The notes under the pieces are model-generated. The model did not search any database and had not been told where the DNA came from. It saw only the letters and a program-made list of their open reading frames with translations. From VKMB-3413 sp041027365 (GTDB lineage: Bacteria; Pseudomonadota; Alphaproteobacteria; Rhizobiales; Rhizobiaceae): DNA of 64,000 nucleotides. Location: positions 1 to 64,000 of the forward strand of contig NZ_JBFTEH010000014.1 of assembly GCF_041027365.1 (NCBI RefSeq). The letters run 5' to 3'. Position numbers and translations under genes: made by a program. This document shows positions 44,808-53,899 of the stretch, piece by piece (positions within the stretch are counted from its first letter, which is position 1; each line of letters opens with the position of its first letter).

Positions 44808-45539
44808 TCAGGATACTCCGTACATCTGCCGGGCCCGCTCCAGATCGTCCGGCCCGTCGACGCCGAGCGGGACCGTGTCGACGATCTCGGCGTCGATGCG
44901 CATGCCGTCCTCCAGCGCGCGCAGCTGTTCCAGCTTCTCGCGCGTCTCCAGCGTCGAGGGGGACAGCTCGACGAATCGCTCCAGGCTGGCGCGGCGATAG
45001 GCGTAGAGGCCGACATGGTGATAGTGCGGCCCCGGCCCCCAGGGCGCCGTCGCCCGGGTGAAGTAGAGCGCCCGCATCCGCGTCGGGCCGATCGGCGAAC
45101 CGACCAGCTTGACGACGTTCGGATTGGTGCGCTCGGCCTCGTGGGTGATCTGGACCGCGAGCGTCGCGATGTCGCAGCGCGGATCCTCGAAAGGCGCGAG
45201 CACCTGGCGGATGGCCTCCGGCTCGATCGTCGGCAGGTCACCCTGGACGTTGACGATCGTCTCCGCCGTAGCCTCCGGATCGACCGCCTGCAGCGCCTCG
45301 AAGATGCGGTCGGAGCCGGACTGATGCGCCGCCGACGTCATCACCGCCTCGAAGCCTGCCGACACGACCGCGTCGCGAATCGCCTCGGCGTCGGTCGCCA
45401 CGAACACGCGACCGATCCTGGCCGCGGCGGCGCGCTCGGCGACGCGTACCACCATCGGCTTGCCGGCGATGTCGGCCAGGGCTTTCGCCGGCAGCCGGGT
45501 CGAGCCGTAGCGTGCGGGGATGAGGACGAGGATCGCCAT
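44808..45539 (-). CDS. kdsB: 3-deoxy-manno-octulosonate cytidylyltransferase
   Basis: Activates Kdo as CMP-Kdo for lipopolysaccharide core synthesis. The 243-aa protein begins ILVLIPARYGSTRLPAKAL with the nucleotide-binding motif, and has VNVQGDLPTIEPE and the HVGLYAYRR segment. ATG 45539 gives the family's usual length; an in-frame upstream start would add 21 atypical residues. It precedes pheA on the same transcript and diverges from the cytochrome c gene. Confidence 0.95.
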   Translation of the reverse strand: MAILVLIPARYGSTRLPAKALADIAGKPMVVRVAERAAAARIGRVFVATDAEAIRDAVVSAGFEAVMTSAAHQSGSDRIFEALQAVDPEATAETIVNVQGDLPTIEPEAIRQVLAPFEDPRCDIATLAVQITHEAERTNPNVVKLVGSPIGPTRMRALYFTRATAPWGPGPHYHHVGLYAYRRASLERFVELSPSTLETREKLEQLRALEDGMRIDAEIVDTVPLGVDGPDDLERARQMYGVS

Positions 45540-45741
45540 GGGTTTCGCCTGAACTAAAGGTGAAGGGCCACACGCCTTGAACCGCCGGTGCGGCGATGAC
45601 AAGGCTGTCGCAAGGCCAGCTCACGGCGGCTCTTACAGGTGTTGCCTTGGAATCGCAAAAGACCTAGGTTTCGCGCGGTTTTGCTTTGGGGGAGACGCCG
45701 GACGGCGTCGGCAAAAAGTCAGGGGGAGGTCGTTCCGGCCG

Positions 45742-47046
45742 ATGGATTCGTTCGAAGCCAACAAGATCTTCGGAGCCGTTCTGGGAACGGTCTTCGTGCT
45801 GTTCGGCGGCAGCCTGCTCGCGGAAGGGCTGTTCAGCTCGGAGGCGCCGGAAAAGCCGGGCTTCGAGATCGCCGTCGCGGAACCGCAGCAGGGCGGCGGG
45901 ACCGAGCAGAAGGCGGCTGCCGAGGATCCGCCGGTCGCCGCTCTCCTGCAGAACGCCGACGTCAAGGAAGGGCAGACGATCTTCAAGAAGTGCCAGGCCT
46001 GCCACAGCGGCGAGAAGGGCGGCCCGAACAAGGTCGGCCCGCACCTGTGGGGCGTCGTCGACCGGCCGGTGGCCTCGGTCTCCGACTTCTCCTATTCCGC
46101 CGGCATGAAGAAGTTCTCCGACAACGGCCAGAAGAAGTGGACCTACGACCACATCTACCACTTCATCAAGGCGCCGAAGGACTACGTGCCGGGCACGGCG
46201 ATGGGCTTCGCGGGCCTGAAGGACCCGCAGCAGCGCGCTGACGTCATCGCTTATCTGCGGACGCTGAACGACAACCCGCCGCCGCTGCCGCCACCGCCGG
46301 CCGAGGGGCAGAAGAGCGCGGACGCCGGCAATGGCGGCGCGCCCGCGAGCGCCGAGGCGAACGCCGAGACCAATCCCGCGACGACCACCCAGCCGGGCGT
46401 CGCCGCTGCCCAGGAGCCGACGCAGACGCCAGCGACGACCGACAGCCAGGCCGCCGCGCCGCAGCCGAACGCCCAGGCCGCGCCGACGCAGGCGAATGAG
46501 AACAAGCCGAACCCGCCGGCCGCCCAGCAGCAGGCGGCTAACCAGGCCAACGCGCCGAAGGGCGGCGACGTCAACGCCGGCGCCGAAGGCACGCAGGGGA
46601 TGAGCGCTGCGCCGGCGCAAGGCATCGCGCAGCCCGCCCCGGCGGGCCAGCGGCAGGCGGCGGCCAGCAGCCAGCCGGCAGGCGGCACGCAGCAGGCGGC
46701 GATCACCGGCGACCCGGCCGCCGGCAAGCAGGTCTTCCGCAAGTGCCAGGCCTGCCACGCCATCGGCGAAGGCGCCAAGAACAAGATCGGGCCGGAGCTG
46801 AACGGCATCGTCGGCGAGAAGGTCGCCCTCGTCGAAGGCTACAACTTCTCGAGCGCGCTGCAGAACTACGCCAAGACCCATCCGGTCTGGACGGTCGACG
46901 AGCTGCACCAGTGGCTCTCGGGCCCGCAGAAGCTGGTTCCCGGCACCAAGATGTCCTTCCCCGGCCTCAGCAGCCAGGACGACATCAACAACGTCATCGC
47001 CTATCTCGCGAGCTTCGGCCCGGACGGCAAGCCGAAGAACCCTTGA
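45742..47046 (+). CDS. Membrane-anchored cytochrome c with two haem domains and a long linker
   Basis: Protein of 434 aa. A membrane anchor (about 9-27) is followed by a class-I cytochrome c domain with CQACH at 84-88 and axial-type M154, a linker of about 150 residues rich in Pro, Ala, Gln and Asn (about 175-322), and a second cytochrome domain with CQACH at 335-339 and M404. Each half resembles CycM/c552-type electron carriers with the PGTxMxFxGL motif. Likely faces the periplasm and feeds a cytochrome c oxidase. An intrinsic terminator follows directly. Confidence 0.93.
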   Translation: MDSFEANKIFGAVLGTVFVLFGGSLLAEGLFSSEAPEKPGFEIAVAEPQQGGGTEQKAAAEDPPVAALLQNADVKEGQTIFKKCQACHSGEKGGPNKVGPHLWGVVDRPVASVSDFSYSAGMKKFSDNGQKKWTYDHIYHFIKAPKDYVPGTAMGFAGLKDPQQRADVIAYLRTLNDNPPPLPPPPAEGQKSADAGNGGAPASAEANAETNPATTTQPGVAAAQEPTQTPATTDSQAAAPQPNAQAAPTQANENKPNPPAAQQQAANQANAPKGGDVNAGAEGTQGMSAAPAQGIAQPAPAGQRQAAASSQPAGGTQQAAITGDPAAGKQVFRKCQACHAIGEGAKNKIGPELNGIVGEKVALVEGYNFSSALQNYAKTHPVWTVDELHQWLSGPQKLVPGTKMSFPGLSSQDDINNVIAYLASFGPDGKPKNP

Positions 47047-47073
47047 GCCGGGCGAACAGCCCGCATGCGAAGG

Positions 47074-47101
47074 AAGCCCCGGCAGCGTCCGGGGCTTTTT
47101 T
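47074..47101 (+). terminator. Intrinsic terminator after the cytochrome c gene
   Basis: AAGCCCCGG (47074-47082) pairs perfectly with CCGGGGCTT (47089-47097) around a 6-nt loop and is followed by a T-run to 47101. It begins 28 nt after the stop and is the clearest intrinsic terminator in the window. Confidence 0.95.
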
Positions 47102-47279
47102 CGTCTGGACCGCCGCCATCTGCCCGACAACCTCGCGCATGGTTCCCGGCCCGGAGCCGAAATCCGAGGCCCGTCAGCGAATTACGCAATCGTCAGGTGA
47201 CAGCTCATCGCAGGATGGCCATAAACGTCGCGGAATGTTCTCGCTGCCCGCGCACCGCACCCGCAACGGAGATGTCCAT

Positions 47280-49214
47280 TTGCCGTCACTGCCGCGTCTT
47301 GCCCGCCTCGCCGGCTCCGCCGCCCTCGCCTTCGCCCTGACGGTCGGCGCCGCCCTCGCCCAGGACGCGCCGAAGGCATCGACGCCGCAGGAGGCCGCCA
47401 AGCCGGCTGCGGCGGGTGAAACGGCCGGTGGTTGGCAGACCTCGATCTCCCTCATCGCCCCGTCGAAATATCCGCCCGACTTCAAGCACTACGACTACGT
47501 CAATCCGGACGCGCCGAAGGGCGGCACGCTGAACAGCGCCGTCATCGGCTCCTTCGACAGCTTCAATCCCTTCATCGTGCGCGGCACGCCGGCCGCCGGT
47601 CTCGCCACCTTCGGCGGCGGGCTGCTCTACGATTCGCTGATGGAGCAGTCGACCGACGAGCCGGCGACCTCCTACGGCATGATCGCCGAGGCGCTCCGCT
47701 ATCCGCCCGACTTTTCCTCCGTCACCTTCCGGCTGAACCCCAAGGCCCGCTGGCACGACGGCAAGCCGATCACCGTCGAGGACGTGATCTGGAGCTTCAA
47801 CACGCTGAAGTCCCTGCATCCGCAATGGGCGGCCTACTACAAGAACGTCGTCAAGGCGGAGAAGACGGGCGACCGGGAGGTGACCTTCACCTTCGACCAG
47901 AAGAACAACCGCGAGCTGCCGAACATCATGGGCGACCTGACGGTGCTGCCCAAGCACTACTGGGAGGGCACCGGCCCGGACGGCAAGAAGCGCGACATCT
48001 CGCAGCCGACCTCCGAGCCGCCGCTCGGTTCCGGCCCCTACAGGATCGGCAAGTTCTCGATGGGCAAGTCGATCGAGTGGGAGCGGGTGCCGGACTACTG
48101 GGCCGCCGACAATCCGACGCGCGTCGGGCGCTACAACTACGGCCGGATCGACTACACCTATTTCCGCGACCAGAACGCCGCCTGGGAGGCCTTCAAGAAG
48201 GGCGGGCTCGACGACTACCGCATCGAGAACATCTCGCAGCGCTGGGCCGAGGGCTACGACTTTCCCGCCGTCAAGAACGGCGAGGTGATCCAGAAGACGG
48301 TGCCGAACCATTCGGTCGCGAACATGCAGGCCTATGTCCTGAACAACCGCCTGCCGAAATTTCAGGACCGGCGGGTGCGCGAGGCGCTGACCCTCGCCTT
48401 CAACTTCCAGGAGATGAACCGCACGCTGTTCCACGGCCTCTACAAGCGGCTCGACAGCTATTTCGCCAACAGCGAACTGGCATCGAGCGGCCTGCCGGGC
48501 GATCGCGAGCTGAAATTCCTGACGCCGCTGAAGGGCAAGATCCCGGACGAGGTCTTCACCAAGCCCTTCACCCTGCCCGACTACGACACGGCGAACGCGA
48601 CGCGCACCTATCTCAGGCAGGCCTATCAGCTGCTGACCGAGGCCGGCTATGTCCGCAAGGGCACCGGGCTCGTGAACGCCAGGACCGGCGAGCCCTTCAC
48701 CATCGAGATGCTCGGCGACGACCCCTCGGAGAATCGCATCCTCGAACCTTATGCCCGCAGCCTGGAGCGGCTCGGCATCAAGGCGACCGTGCGCATCGTC
48801 GACCAGAACCAATATATCGACCGGTTGCGCAACTTCGATTTCGAGGTCGCCAGCATCCCCTATTATCCGCAGTCGCTGTCGCCCGGCAACGAGCAGCGCG
48901 ACTACTGGAGTTCGAAGGCGGCCGACAGTCCCGGCAGCCGGAACTATGCCGGCATCAAGAATCCGGCGATCGACACGCTCATCAACGACATCGTCTTTGC
49001 CAAGGACAGGGCCGATCTCGTGGCGGCGACCCATGCGCTCGACCGGGTGATGCTGTGGGAATATTACGTCATCCCGCAGTGGTACAACGACAAGGTCTGG
49101 CTCGCCTACTGGACGAAGCTCCAGATGCCGAAGCAGCGGCCGAGTTCCGCCTCGATCGATCCCTATGCCTGGTGGGTCAAGGGCGCCGGCAAGGACACGG
49201 CGTCGGCGAAGTGA
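47280..49214 (+). CDS. yejA1: Peptide ABC transporter binding protein, YejA-like (first)
   Basis: Periplasmic family-5 binding protein of about 644 aa in the Yej (microcin C/peptide) group. TTG 47280 gives a compact Sec signal ending ALAQD and has ACGGAGA 7 nt upstream; ATG 47235 in frame is the alternative. The segments DYVNPDAPKGGTLN, GSFDSFNPFIVRG, LRYPPDFSSVTFRLNPKARWHDG and the conserved C-terminal IDPYAWWVKG fit YejA. Its stop overlaps the next gene's ATG by one base. First gene of the yej group, behind a strong terminator. Confidence 0.92.
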   Translation: MPSLPRLARLAGSAALAFALTVGAALAQDAPKASTPQEAAKPAAAGETAGGWQTSISLIAPSKYPPDFKHYDYVNPDAPKGGTLNSAVIGSFDSFNPFIVRGTPAAGLATFGGGLLYDSLMEQSTDEPATSYGMIAEALRYPPDFSSVTFRLNPKARWHDGKPITVEDVIWSFNTLKSLHPQWAAYYKNVVKAEKTGDREVTFTFDQKNNRELPNIMGDLTVLPKHYWEGTGPDGKKRDISQPTSEPPLGSGPYRIGKFSMGKSIEWERVPDYWAADNPTRVGRYNYGRIDYTYFRDQNAAWEAFKKGGLDDYRIENISQRWAEGYDFPAVKNGEVIQKTVPNHSVANMQAYVLNNRLPKFQDRRVREALTLAFNFQEMNRTLFHGLYKRLDSYFANSELASSGLPGDRELKFLTPLKGKIPDEVFTKPFTLPDYDTANATRTYLRQAYQLLTEAGYVRKGTGLVNARTGEPFTIEMLGDDPSENRILEPYARSLERLGIKATVRIVDQNQYIDRLRNFDFEVASIPYYPQSLSPGNEQRDYWSSKAADSPGSRNYAGIKNPAIDTLINDIVFAKDRADLVAATHALDRVMLWEYYVIPQWYNDKVWLAYWTKLQMPKQRPSSASIDPYAWWVKGAGKDTASAK

Positions 49215-51094
49215 TGGCGACCGCTCTGACGCATCTCACCCGCCGCCGCTTCGGCCAGCTGGCTCTCGCCGCCGGCGGGGCCGCGGCCCTGCCGGGCAAG
49301 CTCTTCGCCGCCGTGCCCACCGACAGGCCGCTGCACGGCCTGTCGGTCTTCGGCGAGCTGAAATACGGGCCGGACTACACCGCCTTCGACTATGCCGCGC
49401 CGGACGCGCCGGACGGCGGCCCGATGAACCTGTCCGTCTCGAGCTGGCTGTTCAACCAGTCGCCGCAGACCTTCGACACGCTGAACACCTTCGTCCTGCA
49501 GGGCAATGCGCCGCCGCGCATGGAGTACCTCTACGATTCGCTGATGGTCTCCTCGATGGACGAGCCCGACGCGATCTACTGCGCGCTGGCGAAGAGCGTC
49601 ACCGTCTCCCCCGACCGGAACGGCTTCACCTTCGAACTCCGGCCCGAGGCGCACTTTTCGACCGGCGCGCCGGTGACGGCGAAGGATGTCGTCTTTTCCT
49701 ACGAGCAGCTGAAGCAGAACGGCCATCCGAGCCTGCAGGTCTCGCTGCGCAACGTCGGCAAGGTCGAGGCGCTGGCGGACGGGCGCGTCCGGATCGCCTT
49801 CAACGGCCGCCAGGGCTTCGGCGACGCGCTGGACGCGCTCGGCATGCCGATCCTCTCGGCCGACTTCTTCGGCCGGCGCAGCCTCACCGACGTCTCGACC
49901 GAGATCATCCCGGGGTCCGGGCGCTATAGCGTCGGCCGGTCCGACTTCGGCCGCTTCATCGAATACGACAAGCGGCCGGGCTACTGGGCGAAGGACCTGC
50001 CCTTCGCGCGCGGGCTCGACCACTTCCAGACGATCCGCATCGACTTCTTCCGCGATCGGCAGCCGGCGCTGGAGGCCTTCAAGAAGGGCCTCATCACCTT
50101 CCGCGAGGAGTTCACCTCGAAGGACTGGGCGACCGAATACGACTTCCCCGCGGTGAAGCGCGGTGCGGTGGTCAAGCGCACCTTCCCGCGGGAGAAGCGG
50201 CCGACCTTCCAGTGCTGGGCGCTGAACCAGCGGCGCGAGCGCTTCGCCGACAGCCGCGTGCGCCATGCGATCAACCTGTGCTTCGACTTCGAGTGGACGA
50301 ACACCAACCTGATGTTCGGCCTGCGCCGGCATTCGAATTCGCCCTTCGAGGGCTCCGATTTCGTCGCCACCGGCACGCCGTCGAAGGCGGAACTGGCGCT
50401 GCTGGAGCCTCTGCGCGGCAAGGTTCCGGAGGAGGTGTTCGGTCCGGTCTGGCTGCAGCCTGTGAGCGACGGCTCCGGGCGGGACCGCAAGAACCTGCGC
50501 CTCGCCTCCGACCTCTTCGCCGCCGCCGGCTGGCGGCGGCAGGGCAGCCGGTTGGTCGACAAGTCCGGCCAGCCCTTCGTCCTGGAGTTTCTGACGCGCG
50601 GCCAGGAACAGGCGCGCGTCTATGCGAAGATGATCGACACGCTGCGCCTCCTCGGGGTCGACGCCTCGATCCGGCTCGTCGACGAGGCGCAGTATCAGGC
50701 GCGCAGCAACAGCTTCGACTTCGACATGATCCTCGCCGCCTTCCAGCTGGGTGCGACGCCGACGCGCGAGAGCCTGTCGCTGTTCTTCGGCGGCGACGCG
50801 AAGGATCGGCCGGGCTCCTACAACTATCCCGGCATGTCGAGCGAAGCCGTGGATACGCTGATCGGCAAGGTCGGGGCGGCGCGGAGCCGGGCGGATCTCG
50901 TCACCGCGATGCGGGCGCTCGACCGGGTGCTGCGCTGGCGGCTCGACTGGATCCCGAACATCAACGCGCCGTTCCACTACGCGGCCTTCTGGGACATGTT
51001 CGGCTTCAAGCCCGACAAGCCCGACTATGCCTGGCCGGTCGAGCGGCTGTGGTGGTTCGACGCGGCCAAGGCGAAGGCAGTCGGCAAGGCCTGA
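49214..51094 (+). CDS. yejA2: Peptide ABC transporter binding protein, YejA-like (second)
   Basis: Second family-5 binding protein of 626 aa, clearly related to the first (FDYAAPDAPDGGPMNL, YLYDSLMVSSMDEP, LRPEAHFSTG) but divergent. Its N-terminus TRRRFGQLALAAGG looks like a Tat twin-arginine signal, whereas the first has a Sec signal. The start ATG overlaps the previous stop by one base (TGATG). Two binding proteins serving one permease set would broaden the substrates taken up. Confidence 0.92.
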   Translation: MATALTHLTRRRFGQLALAAGGAAALPGKLFAAVPTDRPLHGLSVFGELKYGPDYTAFDYAAPDAPDGGPMNLSVSSWLFNQSPQTFDTLNTFVLQGNAPPRMEYLYDSLMVSSMDEPDAIYCALAKSVTVSPDRNGFTFELRPEAHFSTGAPVTAKDVVFSYEQLKQNGHPSLQVSLRNVGKVEALADGRVRIAFNGRQGFGDALDALGMPILSADFFGRRSLTDVSTEIIPGSGRYSVGRSDFGRFIEYDKRPGYWAKDLPFARGLDHFQTIRIDFFRDRQPALEAFKKGLITFREEFTSKDWATEYDFPAVKRGAVVKRTFPREKRPTFQCWALNQRRERFADSRVRHAINLCFDFEWTNTNLMFGLRRHSNSPFEGSDFVATGTPSKAELALLEPLRGKVPEEVFGPVWLQPVSDGSGRDRKNLRLASDLFAAAGWRRQGSRLVDKSGQPFVLEFLTRGQEQARVYAKMIDTLRLLGVDASIRLVDEAQYQARSNSFDFDMILAAFQLGATPTRESLSLFFGGDAKDRPGSYNYPGMSSEAVDTLIGKVGAARSRADLVTAMRALDRVLRWRLDWIPNINAPFHYAAFWDMFGFKPDKPDYAWPVERLWWFDAAKAKAVGKA

Positions 51095-51104
51095 GCAAGC
51101 GCTG

Positions 51105-51154
51105 CGGGCGACTGTGCCGGCATGGCCGGCGGGCATGAAGTCGCCCGATTTTGC
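51105..51154 (+). promoter_or_regulatory. Long hairpin between the binding proteins and yejB
   Basis: CGGGCGACT (51105-51113) and AGTCGCCCG (51139-51147) are perfect 9-bp arms; inside lies GCCGGC-ATG-GCCGGC (51116-51130). The outer stem is followed by ATTTTG. It starts 11 nt after the second binding-protein stop and about 90 bp before yejB. This looks like a partial terminator that would lower permease expression relative to the binding proteins. Confidence 0.7.
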
Positions 51155-51243
51155 GCCGAGGGCCCGGAACGGTTAACGAGAACGAGCCGCGCACCGCGGC
51201 GCGCCGGGCCGCCGGCGAGACCTTCGGAGACGATCACCCCGAT

Positions 51244-52374
51244 ATGGGCGCCTACATCCTCCGCCGCCTCCTCCTGATGATCCCGACCCTGTTCGGGATC
51301 ATGGCGATTTCGTTCATCGTCGTGCAGTTCGCGCCGGGCGGTCCGGTCGAACAGGTCATCGCCAGCCTGCAGGGCGATGCCGGCGGCGCCTCGGCGCGCG
51401 TTTCCGGCGGCGGCGGCGACTTCAGCGCCGCGCAGAGCGGCGGCAGCGATTCCGGCTATCGCGGCGCACAGGGGTTGAGCCCCGAGTTCCTCGCCAAGCT
51501 CAACAAGCAGTTCGGCTTCGACAAGCCGCCGCTGCAGCGCTTCGGCCTGATGCTGTGGAACTACATCCGCTTCGATTTCGGCGAGAGCTATTTCCGCTCG
51601 ATCTCGGTGTGGGACCTGATCCTGGAGAAGATGCCTGTCTCGATCTCGCTCGGCCTGTGGATCACCCTCCTCTCCTACCTGATCTCGATCCCGCTCGGCA
51701 TCCGCAAGGCGCTGAAGGACGGCTCGACCTTCGACGTCTGGACGTCCGGCATCGTCATCGTCGCCTATGCCATCCCCGGCTTTCTCTTCGCCGTGCTCCT
51801 GATCGTGCTCTTCGCCGGCGGCTCCTTCTTTGACTGGTTCCCGCTGCGCGGGCTCCTGTCGGACGGCGTCAGCGGCGCCTGGTGTGCGCCCTGGTCGGCG
51901 AAGTTCGACGCCTCCGCCTGCTTTGCGCGCACGGTCCCCGACTATTTCTGGCACCTCACGCTGCCGCTGATCGCGCTGTCGCTGTCGGCGTTCGCCACGA
52001 CCACCCTCCTGACGAAGAACTCCTTCCTCGACGAGATCCGCAAGCAGTACGTCACGACCGCTCGCGCGAAGGGCCTGACCGAGCGCCGCGTGCTCTACGG
52101 CCACGTCTTCCGCAATGCCATGCTGATCATCATCGCCGGCTTCCCCGGCGCCTTCATCTCGGCCTTCTTCACCGGCTCACTGCTCATCGAGCAGATCTTC
52201 TCGCTCGACGGGCTCGGCCTCCTCGGCTTCGACAGCATCTATCAGCGCGATTATCCCGTGGTGTTCGGCACGCTTTACATCTTCTCGCTGATCGGCCTCG
52301 TGACGACGCTGATCTCCGACCTGACCTACACCTGGATCGATCCGCGCATCGACTTCGAACGGCGGGAGGTCTGA
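51244..52374 (+). CDS. yejB: Peptide ABC transporter permease YejB
   Basis: Inner-membrane permease of 376 aa with the DppB-type start AYILRRLLLMIPTLFGIMAISF and about six membrane segments. A Gly/Ser-rich periplasmic insert at about 45-75 precedes GLSPEFLAKLNKQFGFDKP. The ATPase-coupling loop is YVTTARAKGLTERRVLYGHVFRNA. It pairs with YejE, whose start lies 2 bp downstream. Confidence 0.95.
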   Translation: MGAYILRRLLLMIPTLFGIMAISFIVVQFAPGGPVEQVIASLQGDAGGASARVSGGGGDFSAAQSGGSDSGYRGAQGLSPEFLAKLNKQFGFDKPPLQRFGLMLWNYIRFDFGESYFRSISVWDLILEKMPVSISLGLWITLLSYLISIPLGIRKALKDGSTFDVWTSGIVIVAYAIPGFLFAVLLIVLFAGGSFFDWFPLRGLLSDGVSGAWCAPWSAKFDASACFARTVPDYFWHLTLPLIALSLSAFATTTLLTKNSFLDEIRKQYVTTARAKGLTERRVLYGHVFRNAMLIIIAGFPGAFISAFFTGSLLIEQIFSLDGLGLLGFDSIYQRDYPVVFGTLYIFSLIGLVTTLISDLTYTWIDPRIDFERREV

Positions 52375-52376
52375 GG

Positions 52377-53669
52377 ATGATGGACGATCGCGGCAACCGC
52401 CCCGCCAGCGAGACGCTCAATGCCGACGGGCCACGCGGCGACGAGCCGCTGAAGGATCGGCTCGGCCACGACCACCCGCCCGGCGAGCTGCCGGACATGC
52501 GCGCCGAGGCGATCGCCGAGGAGCAGACGAGCGGCGTCGCGCAGCTCGCGCCGGAGGCCGAGTTCACCCGGCGCCCGCGCCTGTCGCCGCTGAACAAGCG
52601 CCGCTGGCAGAACTTCAAGGCGAACAAGCGCGGCTACTGGTCGCTGTGGATCTTCGCGGTCCTCTTCGTCGTCACGCTGTTCGCCGAGTTCATCGCCAAC
52701 GACAAGCCGCTGCTCGTCGACTACAAGGGCGAGTTCTACTATCCGGTCTTCGTCGACTACCCGGAAGTGACCTTCGGCGGCTTCCTGCCGGTCACCGACT
52801 ATCGCGACCCCTTCGTGCAGGACGAGATCAATTCGCATGGCTGGATGGTCTGGCCGCTGATCCGCTACTCCTACGGCACGGTCAACAACGAGATCCCCTC
52901 GACCGCGCCCTCGCCGCCGTCCTGGCTTTTGACCAAGGCCGAGCGCTGCAAGAACTATCCGAAGGGCGTCGACGACCCGAACTGCACCTTCGGCAACATG
53001 AACTGGCTCGGCACCGACAACCAGGCGCGCGACGTCCTGGCGCGGCTGATCTACGGCTTCCGCATCTCGGTGCTGTTCGGGCTGATCCTCACCGCCGCCT
53101 CGGCGCTGATCGGCGTCTCCGCCGGCGCGATCCAGGGCTATTTCGGCGGCTGGATCGACCTCCTCTTCCAGCGCTTCATCGAGATCTGGTCGTCGATCCC
53201 GGTGCTCTACCTGCTGCTGATCATCGCCGCCGTGCTGCCGCCCGGCTTCTGGGTGCTGCTCGGGGTGATGCTCCTGTTCTCCTGGGTCGCCTTCGTCGGC
53301 GTCGTGCGGGCGGAGTTCCTGCGGGCCCGCAACTTCGAATATGTCAACGCCGCGCGGGCGCTCGGCGTCGGCGACCGGACGATCATCTTCCGCCACATGC
53401 TGCCGAACGCCATGGTGGCGACGCTGACCTTCCTGCCCTTCATCCTGAACGGCTCGATCACGACGCTGACCTCGCTCGACTTCCTCGGCTTCGGCCTGCC
53501 CCCCGGCTCGCCGTCGCTGGGCGAGATCCTGGCGCAGGGCAAGAACAACCTTCAGGCCCCCTGGCTCGGTTTTTCCGGCTTCATCGTGCTATCTCTGATG
53601 CTCTCCCTGCTCGTCTTCATCGGGGAGGCAGTGCGCGACGCCTTCGACCCGCGCAAGAGCTTCGGGTGA
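52377..53669 (+). CDS. yejE: Peptide ABC transporter permease YejE
   Basis: Inner-membrane permease of 430 aa. An unusually long cytoplasmic N-terminus (about 1-85, acidic and His/Asp-rich) precedes the first membrane segment; LSPLNKRRWQNFKANKRGYWSLW and the periplasmic region WLGTDNQARDVLARLIYGFRIS are typical of YejE. The coupling loop is YVNAARALGVGDRTIIFRHMLPNA. It follows yejB by 2 bp. In ordinary yej operons yejF comes next; here three genes intervene. Confidence 0.95.
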   Translation: MMDDRGNRPASETLNADGPRGDEPLKDRLGHDHPPGELPDMRAEAIAEEQTSGVAQLAPEAEFTRRPRLSPLNKRRWQNFKANKRGYWSLWIFAVLFVVTLFAEFIANDKPLLVDYKGEFYYPVFVDYPEVTFGGFLPVTDYRDPFVQDEINSHGWMVWPLIRYSYGTVNNEIPSTAPSPPSWLLTKAERCKNYPKGVDDPNCTFGNMNWLGTDNQARDVLARLIYGFRISVLFGLILTAASALIGVSAGAIQGYFGGWIDLLFQRFIEIWSSIPVLYLLLIIAAVLPPGFWVLLGVMLLFSWVAFVGVVRAEFLRARNFEYVNAARALGVGDRTIIFRHMLPNAMVATLTFLPFILNGSITTLTSLDFLGFGLPPGSPSLGEILAQGKNNLQAPWLGFSGFIVLSLMLSLLVFIGEAVRDAFDPRKSFG

Positions 53670-53674
53670 CAGAC

Positions 53675-53896
53675 ATGAACGAACTGAGAAAGATTGTCGT
53701 CGACGATTATCCGGCGGACAACCTACCGGAGGACATCCGCAAGGACCTGGACCCTGGGCAACGCGTCAGGGTGACGGTCGAGCCCTACAGGCAAGAGCCG
53801 CGATATCTTCGCTTCCACGGGATCGCCGCGCACAAGAAGACGACGATCGAAGAAGCCGTCGCACGCGTTCGCGCTCTGCGCGACGAGTGGGATTAG
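53675..53896 (+). CDS. Putative antitoxin partner of the PIN toxin
   Basis: Small protein of 73 aa (start ATG 53675) ending 3 bp before the PIN-domain gene. It is charged, has no recognisable DNA-binding fold by eye, and ends in an amphipathic helix (TIEEAVARVRALRDEWD) of the kind antitoxins use to clamp toxins. Size, order and spacing fit an antitoxin; the family is not identified. Base composition is lower in GC than the neighbouring transporter genes. Confidence 0.7.
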   Translation: MNELRKIVVDDYPADNLPEDIRKDLDPGQRVRVTVEPYRQEPRYLRFHGIAAHKKTTIEEAVARVRALRDEWD

Positions 53897-53899
53897 ACA

